A stretch of DNA of 64,000 nt from Chloroflexota bacterium (GCA_026708115.1 JAPOVL010000013.1:1-64000), one strand, 5' to 3'; positions 1-8,932 are shown, numbered from the stretch's first letter. A program made the numbers and translations. The notes: generated by a model not told the origin, from the sequence alone.

Positions 1-433
1 GGATCATGCGCACCTGGAAGGGCAGCATCATGGTGGCGATGACGATGATGAAGAGTACATTGCGCCCCCGCCAGCGAACACGGGCGAAACCGTAAGCGAT
101 GAAAGTATTGGACAGCACCGCGCCGATGGTGGCGAAAATCGTGTAATAGGTTGAATTCCACAGATACTGCCAGAAGGGGATGGCATTGGTGGCGTCGATA
201 TAATTCTCGAGGCGGAGCGACTTGGGAATCAAGCGAACTGGGATCTCAAAGATGTCGATGTTCGGCTTGACAGAGGAGCTGATCATCCAGACGAAAGGCA
301 GCATGAAGGCGATGCCAAATACGATCAGAACGGCATGCTTGATGAGAGATCTCATCCGCTGAATAAGTAGGTAATTGCGCTCTTCGACCGTCATGGCGCG
401 GCGTCCGGGCGCGGCCGGCTGCAAAACCGCCAT
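1..433 (-). CDS. Carbohydrate ABC transporter permease, MalG type (3' end beyond window)
   Basis: Inner-membrane permease, second of a MalFG-type pair. The translation starts MAVLQPAAPGRRAMTVEERN, continues into a first membrane segment (HAVLIVFGIAFMLPFVWMI) and then the periplasmic stretch NIDIFEIPVRLIPKSLRLENY typical of MalG/UgpE proteins. The ATG at 433 lies 14 bases past the stop of the upstream permease and has an AGGAAGGG ribosome site overlapping that stop, so the two are translationally linked. Only about 144 residues are present because the gene runs off the left edge. The family is clear; the transported sugar cannot be told. Confidence 0.88.
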   Translation of the reverse strand, partial: MAVLQPAAPGRRAMTVEERNYLLIQRMRSLIKHAVLIVFGIAFMLPFVWMISSSVKPNIDIFEIPVRLIPKSLRLENYIDATNAIPFWQYLWNSTYYTIFATIGAVLSNTFIAYGFARVRWRGRNVLFIIVIATMMLPFQVRMI

Positions 434-447
434 TCTAAGTTCCCTTC

Positions 448-1368
448 CTAGCGCTCATAGATTACTTTTCCGCTCAAGAATTTGAAAATTATCAATGTCA
501 AACCCAGGATGAGGAGGAACATGATCCAGGCCAGCGCCGAGGCGTAGCCCATGGCGTAATCGCGGAAGGCGCGGTTGTACAGATTCAAGGCGTAAAGCAA
601 GGTCGAGTTGGCGGGTCCGCCCTGCGTCATGATGTAGACTTCGGAGAATGATTGCAGAGAAAAGATGATTAGTGTGACGACGTTAAAGAAAATCTGCGGG
701 GATAAGAGCGGCAATGTAATCCGCCAGAACTTCTGAATGCCTGACGCGCCGTCGATGTCGGCGGCTTCGTATAATTGCCGTGGAATGTCATTGAAGCCAG
801 AGAGGTAAACGATGACGCTGCGCCCGCTGCCCCAGACACCGATGAAAATAAGCGAATACATCGCCGTGTCCGGCGACGCCAGCCAATTAGGTCCCTTGAC
901 GCCAATAAGATCGAGCAAGCCGTTCATCAAACCATAGCGCGGATTCAAGATCCAGATCCAGGTCAAACTGGCCGCCACCACCGGCACCAGCACCGGGAAG
1001 AAGAATATCGTGCGATAGATTGACAGGAATTTTACGTTCTGGCTCAGCAAATAGGCGATGAAGATGTCAAAGATGGTGGCAAAGACGAGCAGCAGGGCGG
1101 CGTATCTGATCGAGTTGCTGATTGATGTCCAGAACAGCGGGTCAGCCGTGAAGAGCTCGACATAATTGTCCAAGCCCACCCAGCGCGGAGTTAAGTTTAT
1201 GATGTTGAAGTTGGTGAAGCTGTAATAGAGAGAGGCGAAAAAGGGATAAACGGTAAAGGCGACGAAGCCAACTATCCAGGGCGCCACAAAGAACAAGCCC
1301 CAGGCCGGGAGATTGTCCGTGCGCCAACTGTTCGGTTGGTTGGCCGGATCCCGATTCAACTTGAACAT
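448..1368 (-). CDS. Sugar ABC transporter permease, MalF/UgpA type
   Basis: 306-residue inner-membrane permease that pairs with the MalG-type protein downstream. About six hydrophobic segments are visible, starting near residue 24 (WGLFFVAPWIVGFVAF). The EAA loop that docks on the ATPase is at about residues 201-220 (EAADIDGASGIQKFWRITLP), matching the family pattern EAA---G---------I-LP. It sits between the binding protein (1507-2889) and the second permease. As in many Chloroflexota and Actinobacteria sugar loci, no ATPase gene is seen alongside, so a shared MsiK/UgpC-like ATPase encoded elsewhere is likely (inference). Confidence 0.93.
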   Translation of the reverse strand: MFKLNRDPANQPNSWRTDNLPAWGLFFVAPWIVGFVAFTVYPFFASLYYSFTNFNIINLTPRWVGLDNYVELFTADPLFWTSISNSIRYAALLLVFATIFDIFIAYLLSQNVKFLSIYRTIFFFPVLVPVVAASLTWIWILNPRYGLMNGLLDLIGVKGPNWLASPDTAMYSLIFIGVWGSGRSVIVYLSGFNDIPRQLYEAADIDGASGIQKFWRITLPLLSPQIFFNVVTLIIFSLQSFSEVYIMTQGGPANSTLLYALNLYNRAFRDYAMGYASALAWIMFLLILGLTLIIFKFLSGKVIYER

Positions 1369-1395
1369 TTTGCCCCCATCTGTTGTGACCGGGAT

Positions 1396-1424
1396 GTAGG
1401 GGCGTCTCGTCGAGACGCCCCTAC
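1396..1424. repeat. 29-bp perfect palindrome, copy 1 of a dispersed element
   Basis: Arms GTAGGGGCGTCTCG (1396-1409) and CGAGACGCCCCTAC (1411-1424) are exact reverse complements around a single T. It lies in the 138-bp gap between the binding-protein gene and the first permease gene. A second 29-bp copy at 10097-10125 aligns base for base with paired, compensating changes. In an operon this hairpin could damp or process the transcript between an abundant binding protein and its permeases, as REP elements do (inference). Confidence 0.85.
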
Positions 1425-1506
1425 AAACTCCAATTGTCGGGTTCGGTATCTCTTACGAGCACACAAATAGCTCGCAAACCCGGCAATTCGTTCAATTAAA
1501 CAGCGG

Positions 1507-2889
1507 CTAACCCCTCAAGCGTTCTACTTCGCGCCGTGAACGCGCGACCGCATCGGCAATCACTTCCGCCGGGTCGGCGTCATTGAACATGACATGGTCG
1601 ACCGCCTCATTCAAGGCGCCGCCCAGGAAGCCGTTGCCGGGGAAGCTCGGTCTCTCCAACGTATTGGGCAGAATCTCGTCGCGCGCCAAGACCGTCCAAG
1701 CGCCTTCTTCTTCGACTTCCGGCAAATTCGCCAGTGACGGGCGCGACGGCATGACGCTATCCGGCAGTGCCTTGTTGATCGTCACGTAGGGCGACGAACT
1801 CATATAGTTGGCAAAAGCGAAGCCGCCGTCGGGATTGGCGCAATTGGCTGGAACGAAGTACATATTTCCGATGGATGTGCCCGGCTTGGCGTCGTCGGCG
1901 CTCTCCAGGGTCGGGATTGGAGCGACGCCGAAATCGACATCCGGTCCGTATTCGCCCATGTCGTTGAACAACCAGCTGCCGATAACCCAGAAGCTGATCA
2001 AACCGGTGTAGTAGATGCCTTGCGGCGAGTTGCGCCCAAAGCCGTTGCCGCTGTAAGTGGAGTGGTAACCTGCCAGGTTTTCGACGCCGAATTTGTCGCC
2101 ATAACCCTTGTACCAATTCAGCAATTCGATCCAGGCTTCTTGGTCAAGGGCGATATTGCCCTCGGACTCGTCCCAATATTGACTGCCGAAAGCGGCCCCC
2201 CAGTCCCAGACTTGCTTGCTCGGGAGCGTCGGCGCAAAGCCAAGACGCAGGATTTCGCCATCGTCGGCGATATCATTGAGCACCGCGCCCTGCTCATCCA
2301 GCTCGGCGACCGTCTTCGGCGGGTTGTCCGGATCCAAGCCACCCTCTCTCATGCGGTCCTTGTTGTAATACATGAACAGCACGATGGTCGAGATGCTCAT
2401 CGCGTGCACATCGCCCTGGTATTTCATCTGGTTGAGCGTCGCGGGCCAGAAGTCCATCAGGTCGACGTCCGCCGCATCGACGTAGGGCTGCAAGTTAGTC
2501 AGGGCGCCGATAGCGGCGTCGCCAACGATCCAGGCCCAACCACGATAAGCGTCCGGTGGTGAGCCGGCCGATGTTGCGGCAATCACGCGATCATGGATCT
2601 CGCCCCAGGGCACGATGATATGCTCGGGCGCAAATTCGGGATTCTCCGCTGCAAAATTGTCGATCGCGCCCTGCATTGCGTCCGCCATCCGGCCCTGGCC
2701 GAAACCGGTCCAGATTTCGACCTTGGTCTGCGCGCCGGCCGGCATGCCACTCAGCAAGGCTGCAGCCGAACCACCCAGCCCGGCGATCTTGGCCATGCTC
2801 ATCCCGGCAGCGCTGCCGCCCAGCATCTTCAGCATATCGCGCCTGCTTAGCTGCTGCTCGCTTCCCGCTTTTCTTTCCTTTTCATTCAT
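1507..2889 (-). CDS. Extracellular sugar-binding protein of ABC transporter, Tat-exported
   Basis: 460-residue family 1 solute-binding protein, the substrate-capturing part of the leftward ABC operon. The N-terminus carries a twin-arginine motif (SRRDMLKML, residues 15-23) followed by a small-residue hydrophobic stretch and a likely cleavage site near AGA-QT (51-55), so export of a folded protein by Tat is expected. The mature part begins KVEIWTGFGQGRMADAMQGA and includes a domain typical of large sugar-binding proteins. The start is supported by GAGGAGC just upstream of the ATG. The ligand is unknown. Confidence 0.93.
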   Translation of the reverse strand: MNEKERKAGSEQQLSRRDMLKMLGGSAAGMSMAKIAGLGGSAAALLSGMPAGAQTKVEIWTGFGQGRMADAMQGAIDNFAAENPEFAPEHIIVPWGEIHDRVIAATSAGSPPDAYRGWAWIVGDAAIGALTNLQPYVDAADVDLMDFWPATLNQMKYQGDVHAMSISTIVLFMYYNKDRMREGGLDPDNPPKTVAELDEQGAVLNDIADDGEILRLGFAPTLPSKQVWDWGAAFGSQYWDESEGNIALDQEAWIELLNWYKGYGDKFGVENLAGYHSTYSGNGFGRNSPQGIYYTGLISFWVIGSWLFNDMGEYGPDVDFGVAPIPTLESADDAKPGTSIGNMYFVPANCANPDGGFAFANYMSSSPYVTINKALPDSVMPSRPSLANLPEVEEEGAWTVLARDEILPNTLERPSFPGNGFLGGALNEAVDHVMFNDADPAEVIADAVARSRREVERLRG

Positions 2890-3014
2890 GTTTAGCTCCT
2901 CAAAATAGAGACACCTTTAGCTTGACTGCAGATTGGGAGATTCGCTGCGCACCTCCTTTAGCCACTCTTTCCCAATGGTGAAATCGTAAAAGCTGATTTC
3001 AAAAACAATGACAG

Positions 3015-3028
3015 GTTAACCGATTAAC
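3015..3028. promoter_or_regulatory. LacI-like operator dyad upstream of the sugar ABC operon
   Basis: GTTAACCGATTAAC is a 14-bp near-palindrome centred on CG; only the sixth base and its partner break the symmetry. AT-flanked dyads centred on CpG are typical of LacI-family sugar repressors. It lies a few bases downstream of the predicted start of the leftward transcript, where a repressor would block elongation. No LacI-type gene is in the window. Confidence 0.45.
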
Positions 3029-3038
3029 TAACGAACAT

Positions 3039-3067
3039 AGTATAAACTGAGAGAAAACTCTTGTCAA
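3039..3067 (-). promoter_or_regulatory. Sigma70-type promoter of the sugar ABC operon
   Basis: On the minus strand TTGACA (3062-3067) and TATACT (3039-3044) are separated by exactly 17 bp. Start of transcription would be near 3032, giving a leader of about 140 bases to the binding-protein ATG at 2889. Apart from this promoter and the dyad next to it, nothing else is recognisable in the gap 2890-3273. Confidence 0.75.
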
Positions 3068-3273
3068 GTAACAGCACCCAATCCAGGAAACAATCGCGTT
3101 CGCCGGAAAATCTGCGGATAGTCGGTGATTTTGGCACATTTAATCGCCAGGTGTCAAATACCGGGTTTGTCAATCGATTCGACGTGGACGCGGCGCTGAC
3201 TTTTGCGTGGCTGGCGATTGATTCGAAACGTCGTTATTCTCCTTCAAATTGACTGTGAGAAGGGAAGGGCGAA

Positions 3274-4947
3274 ATGCCAAAAATGACCGGCGCCAAATTG
3301 CTCGCGCAGACCGTTCACGGGTACGGCATTGGTACCGTGTTCTTCGTGCCCTATATCGCGCCGCGCGCGCTGATGGAGATGGAATCGCTAGGCATCAAAC
3401 GCGTGCAAGCGCGCGGAGAAAAAGCGGCGGCTTACATGGCCGACGCCTATGCGCGCGTCCGGCGCGCCCCCAGCTTGTGCATGGCGCAATCCGTGGGCGC
3501 GGTCAATCTGGCAGCGGGATTGCAGGACGCCTGGCTCTCTTGCTCGCCCGTGGTCGCCGTCACCGGTCGCGAATGGCAGGAGCATCAGTTGCGTCACGCC
3601 TACCAGGAAGTCGATCACATGGCGCCTTTTTCCGCGGTCACAGATTACAACGCTTATGTGGCCAAACCGGAGGAACTCTCCCATCACCTGCGGCAAGCCT
3701 TTCGCGCGGCGACCACCGGCACGCCGCGCCCGACGCACCTGGACCTGCAAGGGATTGACGGCGGCGCGGTGGTAAACGTTGAGGCGGATCTGGAAGTCAT
3801 CGTTGAAGAGCAATTCGCGAGCTTACCGCCTTTTCGGCCGACGGCGGATCAAGAGTCGATCGAAGAAGCCCTCGCGCTGTTGTCCCGGGCGCAGCGACCG
3901 GTGATCGTCGCCGGCGGCGGCGTCACGACATCGGACGCGCGCGCCGAACTGATTGCAATGGCGGAAAAACTCTCGATTCCCGTTGCGACAGCGCTCAACG
4001 CCAAAGCCATGTTCCCCGCCGATCACCCGCTGGCGGTCGGCGTGCCCGGCTCTTATTCGCGCGCCTGTTCCAACCAGATTCTGTGCCAGGCCGATCTTGT
4101 CTTCTACATCGGCAGCCATACCGGCGGACAGCTCACCAACAATTACACCATTCCTCCGCCGGGCGTCAGAGTCGTTCAGCTCGATATCAATCCCGCCGAG
4201 ATCGGCCGCAATTACCCGGTGCAAGCGGGGTTGCAGGGCGATGTCCGCGATACATTGCGTCGGATGCTGGCGACTGCCGAAAGCGCCCCGCCACGAGATG
4301 ATTGGATTAAACGTGTGCAGACTCTGGTGCGCGAATGGAAAGCTGAAGTCAGCGAACACTACAACTCCGACAAATCGCCAATGCGCCCGGAACGGCTCTG
4401 CAAGGAATTGAGCGAGCACCTGCCCTCCGATGCCATCCTCGTTTCCGATACCGGGCACTCCGGCGTATGGACCGGCACCATGCTCGATCTCCGCCATCCC
4501 GACCAGTCCTATATTCGCTGTTCGGGTTCGCTGGGTTGGGGCATGCCCGCGTCAATCGGCGCTAAATGCGCCGCGCCCGAGCGCCCAGTGCTCTGCTTCA
4601 CCGGCGACGCCGGCATCTGGTACCACCTGGCGGAACTGGAGACGGCCGCGCGTTGTGGCGTCAATACCGTGATCGCAGTGAACAACAACCACTCGCTGAA
4701 TCAGGAACGCGACGGCGTCGAAGCGATCTATGGCGGGACGACGGCGGGCTCGGACGAATTGTGGCTTTTCGACGATGCCGATTTCGCGAGCATCGCCGAT
4801 TCGATGGGCTGTCTGGGCATCACGGTGACCAAGCCGAGCGAAATCGCCGGGGCGTTGGAGCGCGCCTTCGCGGCGGATCGCCCAGTTGTCATTGATGTCA
4901 AGACCGATGTAGAGGGCATCGCGCCGCGGGCCTGGGTGCCAAGCTGA
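3274..4947 (+). CDS. Thiamine-pyrophosphate-dependent enzyme, acetolactate-synthase-like large subunit
   Basis: 557-residue TPP enzyme with the usual three domains: N-terminal pyrimidine-binding domain (about 1-165) with the cofactor-activating Glu49 in ARGEKAAAYMADAYAR, a central domain (about 190-320), and a C-terminal pyrophosphate-binding domain with the GD...NN motif (GDAG at about 443, NNN at about 470). No small regulatory subunit follows, so it may not be the biosynthetic acetolactate synthase; decarboxylases, ligases and sulfoacetaldehyde-type enzymes share this fold. A GGGAAGGGCGAA ribosome site precedes the ATG. It diverges from the sugar ABC operon, with 384 bp between. The substrate is unknown. 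Confidence 0.85.
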   Translation: MPKMTGAKLLAQTVHGYGIGTVFFVPYIAPRALMEMESLGIKRVQARGEKAAAYMADAYARVRRAPSLCMAQSVGAVNLAAGLQDAWLSCSPVVAVTGREWQEHQLRHAYQEVDHMAPFSAVTDYNAYVAKPEELSHHLRQAFRAATTGTPRPTHLDLQGIDGGAVVNVEADLEVIVEEQFASLPPFRPTADQESIEEALALLSRAQRPVIVAGGGVTTSDARAELIAMAEKLSIPVATALNAKAMFPADHPLAVGVPGSYSRACSNQILCQADLVFYIGSHTGGQLTNNYTIPPPGVRVVQLDINPAEIGRNYPVQAGLQGDVRDTLRRMLATAESAPPRDDWIKRVQTLVREWKAEVSEHYNSDKSPMRPERLCKELSEHLPSDAILVSDTGHSGVWTGTMLDLRHPDQSYIRCSGSLGWGMPASIGAKCAAPERPVLCFTGDAGIWYHLAELETAARCGVNTVIAVNNNHSLNQERDGVEAIYGGTTAGSDELWLFDDADFASIADSMGCLGITVTKPSEIAGALERAFAADRPVVIDVKTDVEGIAPRAWVPS

Positions 4948-4963
4948 AATCCCTGCGAAAGAA

Positions 4964-5035
4964 TGAGCGCGGCAGGACTCGAACCTGCAACCAATTGATT
5001 AAAAGTCAACTGCGCTGCCATTGCGCCACGCGCCC
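4964..5035 (-). tRNA. tRNA-Lys (anticodon UUU)
   Basis: Reading the minus strand, GGGCGCG (acceptor) pairs with CGCGCTC, with one G-U. The anticodon stem GTTGA/TCAAT flanks the loop CTTTTAA, giving anticodon UUU, and the T arm GCAGG-TTCGAGT-CCTGC is perfect. The discriminator base is A and CCA is not encoded. Confidence 0.96.
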
Positions 5036-5047
5036 AAACAGCAAATC

Positions 5048-5076
5048 AGTATAAAGAGTCTCACGGCGGGAATCAA
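5048..5076 (-). promoter_or_regulatory. Promoter of tRNA-Lys
   Basis: Minus-strand TTGATT (5071-5076), 17-bp spacer, TATACT (5048-5053). The predicted start is near 5041, six bases before the mature 5' end of the tRNA. Confidence 0.7.
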
Positions 5077-5238
5077 GCCAAATCTTAGGTATGAGGCTGG
5101 CTTGACCGCACAGCAAGATTCAAGGGTCTCGATGGGTTGCTCGCGCTCGCCGAAGCCATCTCGGTGCCTTCGGTGGTTCATCCACCAGCAAGGTACCCGA
5201 CGACAGCGCAAGCCTGAGACAAAATCTCAGCCCTCAAA

Positions 5239-5268
5239 TTGCCCGATTTTCTTTGTCAATGCTATACT
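5239..5268 (+). promoter_or_regulatory. Candidate promoter of the STAND ATPase gene
   Basis: TTGCCC (5239-5244), 18-bp spacer, TATACT (5263-5268), about 50 bp upstream of the ATG at 5317. The match to other promoters in this window supports it. The rest of the gap 5077-5238 shows no recognisable gene. Confidence 0.45.
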
Positions 5269-5316
5269 TGACAGTAATTTACTCTTGGACGTGGATTACA
5301 TTATCTTGGGGGGAAA

Positions 5317-8049
5317 ATGGCTGAACTGAGACCCCTGGAAGCTGCCGTTACCACGATGAGCGATCTGCCGCTGCGGCGCTTCGGGCGACCTATCGGGCGC
5401 GACGACTTGTTGCGGGCGCTCCTCCTGCGCTTGCGACAGCATCAACCCCTGGTTTTGCACGGCGCGTCCGGCATCGGCAAAACGACGATCGCCGCAACTA
5501 TCGCCAATGTTTATGCGCAGCAGCCGGAGCAGTCCGTTCTCTGGTTGCCGGTGGACCAACCGCCCCTGGTCGAATTGCTCGTGCGTATCAGCCGCGCCTA
5601 CGGCGCCCTGGATATCTGCAATGCCTCGAACCCCTTGGGCAAACGCGCGGCAGTCGCCGGGCTGCTGCGACAGCATCAGCCGCTGGTCGTGCTTGATGGT
5701 CGGGTCGACGAATCGGTCTTGAATCAGTTCTATGACGATTGCGGGGGAGATTTGCCGCTGGTCATAACCAGTGAGAAAGCCCTGGCGGGCGGCGCCTGGC
5801 GCAACCAGGCCATCGGCAAGTTGAGCGAAGACGATGCGCTGCTGCTCTTCAAACAGAAAGCGGGTATCGAAGGCAGCGAAGCCGATAGCACGGCCGCTGC
5901 GATTGTGAGGCAGCTCAATAGTGAAGCCTTTCCCGTCGTCTTGGCTGCGCGCAGCATGATCATTTCTCGTCAGACTCCCGAAGACTATCATGCTTCGCTG
6001 GCGGCGCTGCTGGAGGAACACGACAGCCAAGCCGACAGCGCCGCCTTGGCCGCCAGCTTCGATGCGCTCAATCCGCGCCTGCGGGACTTGCTGGGGCAGT
6101 TGGGCGCCACGCCGCGCGGGGAAGCCTCGATCTCTTTTTTGCGCTTGCTTAGCGATATGCCTGTGTCGGCGATCGATCAATCAATGACGATCTTGTCGCG
6201 CCTTTTCCTCGTCGAGCGCTTTCAGCGCCTTGATGAGACTTGCTACCGAATGCACCCCCTGGTGCATGAATTTGTACAATCTAGATCTGCTGAAGAAGAT
6301 CGTCTTGATGACTCGCGCGAGGACGTAAAGACTGCGGTTGGCGACTATCTGACGGCCCACAGCGCTGGTCCCGATGCGCTGGTTCGACTGGTGAGCGAGT
6401 TGGACAACCTGATCGCCATTGCAGCCTGGGCTGCGGACAACGGCGACCGCGACGTGGCCGGCCGCGTTGCTGAGGCCTTGTCCAGCGTGGACAGCTTGGT
6501 AGATGAAGCGGGCTACGCCTATGAGTTGGCGCTGCTTGAATCACTCCGTGACGGAATCGCACTTGAATTTGACGATGAAGAGGACCTGATCGCCGAGCCA
6601 GAAACCGATGAAGATCAGGCGATTGAGAGTGTAGAGGACGTGACGGCGGGCGAAGACGACGAAACGGAAAGCTTCGCGGAAATAGAAGATGTTGTAGTTG
6701 AAGATGACGTCGATGAATCAACGCAGCCAGCCGCAGCTGACGACTCGACTTTTATTTCAATTGATGACGAAGAATTGCAGTCCGTGAATATTGATCAGTT
6801 GCGGACTGCGCTGCATGTTGCCAGCGAGAACAGCGAGACCGACAGACAGTTGCAGATTCTCAAGGCGATCGCCAAGGTGCAGATCAATCAAGGGCGGGAC
6901 AGCGAAGCTGCCGGTACCTACGGAGAAGTGCTGGAGATTTATGAGACGAGCGCGGATAAGGACGGCGTCCTCGAAACGCTTGATGCGCTGGCAGGTTTGC
7001 TCGTGAGCAGTGAAAGCGCGCCCTCGGTCCTGCAAGGGGTGAAGCTGCGCACGGCGCTCACGCTTGCCCGCCAACACGAGGACAGCCCGCGCGTATTGCA
7101 GATACTGGAAGCGATCGGCAAGGTGCAGATCGAACAGAAGCGCGAAAACGAAGCGGTGGCCACCTTCAACGAAGTGTTGGCGATTCACGAGACCGAAGAG
7201 GACAAAGCGGGCATACTCGGGACACTGGATATGCTGGCCGGCTTGCTGGTGCGCACGGACGCCGCCGTTACGGCGCTCAATCATATCCAGCGCGGTTTGC
7301 ACCTCGCGGAAGAGCTGGGCGATCGAGAGACGGAGATGTACTTGCGCGCCACGCTCGGCGATGCCCACCGCGCTTTGGGCGAAGCGGTGACGGCAATCGA
7401 AAACTACGAAATGGCGCTGAGCATCGCCCGGGACCGCGACGACCAGCAGAACGAGGCTCATGTTTTGTACAAGCTGGGTATGGCGCAGCTAGACGCGGGC
7501 GATACAAGGCAGGCGATCGAGATGTTGGAGGGAGCCAACGAACTCTTCAAGGGACAGTCCAAGCGAGATATGGAAGGGCTGGTGTTGCGCGGCTTGGGAG
7601 AGATCAACGTCTCAATGGAGCGCTGGAGCGAGGCGGTCAACTTCCACACTTCGGCACTGTACATCGCGCGCGAGGTCCAGGATAAGGAAGGTGAAGCAGG
7701 GCAACTTCGCATGCTGGGCAAGGTCTTGATTCAAGCGGAGCGACTGCCGGAGGCATTGACGCACTATCGGCAGGCGCTGCATGTCGCATATGAATGCGAA
7801 AATGCGGCAAATATCGTGGGTGTGATCGGAGAGTTGGTAAACCTGATGATGCGGAACCAATTCCTGGCCTCGATTTCCGAATTGCTGGTGAATGACGGGC
7901 TCGCCTACGACCCCGACGACCGCGAACTGCTGCGGCTCAAAAGCGAAGTCACCTCGGCGAAAGAAATCGCGGCGGCAAGGGGCATCGCCCTGGCTGTAGT
8001 TGCCGGGACGGCACGGGAGTATGCGGCAAACGCCTACAACTTCTCGTGA
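5317..8049 (+). CDS. STAND-type (NB-ARC-like) NTPase with C-terminal TPR-like repeats
   Basis: 910-residue cytoplasmic protein. Residues 20-60 hold a P-loop (GASGIGKTT, 49-57), a Walker B strand is at 123-127 (LVVLD), a sensor-like strand LPLVITSEKAL follows, and a winged-helix-like stretch ends near residue 320 (CYRMHPLVHEFVQ). About residues 415-490 are a very acidic linker rich in D and E. The remainder (495-900) is helical repeats of roughly 40 residues in TPR style, for example GLVLRGLGEINVSMERWSEA. STAND proteins are ligand-triggered switches in signalling, transcription or defence. No effector domain is obvious, so its output is unknown. The start is set by GGGGGG four bases before the ATG. 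Confidence 0.85.
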   Translation: MAELRPLEAAVTTMSDLPLRRFGRPIGRDDLLRALLLRLRQHQPLVLHGASGIGKTTIAATIANVYAQQPEQSVLWLPVDQPPLVELLVRISRAYGALDICNASNPLGKRAAVAGLLRQHQPLVVLDGRVDESVLNQFYDDCGGDLPLVITSEKALAGGAWRNQAIGKLSEDDALLLFKQKAGIEGSEADSTAAAIVRQLNSEAFPVVLAARSMIISRQTPEDYHASLAALLEEHDSQADSAALAASFDALNPRLRDLLGQLGATPRGEASISFLRLLSDMPVSAIDQSMTILSRLFLVERFQRLDETCYRMHPLVHEFVQSRSAEEDRLDDSREDVKTAVGDYLTAHSAGPDALVRLVSELDNLIAIAAWAADNGDRDVAGRVAEALSSVDSLVDEAGYAYELALLESLRDGIALEFDDEEDLIAEPETDEDQAIESVEDVTAGEDDETESFAEIEDVVVEDDVDESTQPAAADDSTFISIDDEELQSVNIDQLRTALHVASENSETDRQLQILKAIAKVQINQGRDSEAAGTYGEVLEIYETSADKDGVLETLDALAGLLVSSESAPSVLQGVKLRTALTLARQHEDSPRVLQILEAIGKVQIEQKRENEAVATFNEVLAIHETEEDKAGILGTLDMLAGLLVRTDAAVTALNHIQRGLHLAEELGDRETEMYLRATLGDAHRALGEAVTAIENYEMALSIARDRDDQQNEAHVLYKLGMAQLDAGDTRQAIEMLEGANELFKGQSKRDMEGLVLRGLGEINVSMERWSEAVNFHTSALYIAREVQDKEGEAGQLRMLGKVLIQAERLPEALTHYRQALHVAYECENAANIVGVIGELVNLMMRNQFLASISELLVNDGLAYDPDDRELLRLKSEVTSAKEIAAARGIALAVVAGTAREYAANAYNFS

Positions 8050-8087
8050 TCCCGCCCTAGGCTTGCGGCTCGCGACGAAAAAACCGA

Positions 8088-8119
8088 AGAGGGCGCCGCA
8101 TTTGGGCGCCCTCTTTTTC
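8088..8119. terminator. Rho-independent terminator between convergent genes
   Basis: AGAGGGCGCC (8088-8097) pairs with GGCGCCCTCT (8105-8114) around a 7-base loop and is followed by a T run. It ends the STAND gene; A-rich sequence on the other side could also make it serve the leftward gene. Confidence 0.85.
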
Positions 8120-8142
8120 TTCGCTCGCGATTTTGGCGCAGC

Positions 8143-8535
8143 CTAGTTCTGCGCGGCCTTCCTCCCGATTTGATCGGGAATATGCCGGAATTCGTGGGAC
8201 AAGGCCGTGTGGTGATCGAGATGTTGGGCGATCAGCTCGAAGGGTGAAGCCTGTTCTGCCTCGCCGAAGGCGATCATCCAGTGATCGTCGCCGCTCCGGA
8301 CCCAATGCCCGCCAAAATTGCGACGGATAGATTCGCCGAGGAAAGCGCCGAATTTCTCCTGAAGCAGCAGCTTGTCCCCATCATTCAGTTCGGCGCGATG
8401 CTCGTCAATGTAACTGTCCAACCAGGATATGGATTCGGCCGAATAGTCCAACTGCACCTGCTCTTTTTCGCTGAGCACGTCAATGACCAACTGCGCGTCT
8501 TCCTGGAAGTCGGACGTTCTTGTTGCTGTATTCAA
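8143..8535 (-). CDS. Small conserved-looking protein of unknown function
   Basis: About 130 residues, acidic, not recognised. The C-terminal half has the histidine-rich stretch ELIAQHLDHHTALSHEFRHI. The chosen start is TTG, because GGAGAG lies six bases before it; an in-frame GTG at 8580 would add 15 residues but has no ribosome site. It is convergent with the STAND gene across a shared terminator. The His cluster could bind metal but no known metal site is identified. Function unknown. Confidence 0.65.
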   Translation of the reverse strand: MNTATRTSDFQEDAQLVIDVLSEKEQVQLDYSAESISWLDSYIDEHRAELNDGDKLLLQEKFGAFLGESIRRNFGGHWVRSGDDHWMIAFGEAEQASPFELIAQHLDHHTALSHEFRHIPDQIGRKAAQN

Positions 8536-8706
8536 ACGATTCTCTCCTATGTGATCCGTCTCGCGCAAACAGGCATCCACGCCCGTTTACGTCTATAGAC
8601 ACATTTAAGCAGACACGCTTGCAAGCGCGCATCTTACCTGAGCCATCAACAGAAGCAAAAAAATCCTGGCAAAACAAAAAACCAATGCCGATCATTGGTT
8701 TCGCAA

Positions 8707-8778
8707 AGCGGGCAACGGGATTCGAACCCGTGACCTTTTCCTTGGCAAGGAAATGTTCTACCGCTGAACTATGCCCGC
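8707..8778 (-). tRNA. tRNA-Gly (anticodon GCC)
   Basis: Minus-strand GCGGGCA pairs fully with TGCCCGC. The anticodon arm TTTCC-TTGCCAA-GGAAA gives GCC, and the T arm ACGGG-TTCGAAT-CCCGT is perfect. CCA is not encoded. Confidence 0.97.
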
Positions 8779-8790
8779 GCAGTGTAGGAT

Positions 8791-8819
8791 AGTATATCCA
8801 AGGGAACGGTGATTGGCAA
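8791..8819 (-). promoter_or_regulatory. Promoter of tRNA-Gly
   Basis: Minus-strand TTGCCA (8814-8819), 17-bp spacer, TATACT (8791-8796), with the predicted start about six bases before the tRNA. It has the same architecture as the tRNA-Lys promoter. Confidence 0.7.
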
Positions 8820-8932
8820 GCCTTCGTTTGGCGAGTCAGCCGCGGGGGCGCCCCCGCTCGTCGCTTGCCCTTATTGACTTGTCATGCTTAACTAAGCAGG
8901 ATACCGTTCATGGGCTCCCTGCGCGCAAAAGC

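Noticed and set aside
3061..3252. A 63-codon frame in the gap before the TPP enzyme
   Set aside because: Begins inside the promoter of the leftward operon and starts with TTG without a ribosome site; looks non-coding.
8813..8932. A 40-codon N-terminal extension of the patatin-like protein
   Set aside because: Overlaps the tRNA-Gly promoter and has no similarity to a signal peptide; the Met at 8933 gives the usual family N-terminus.
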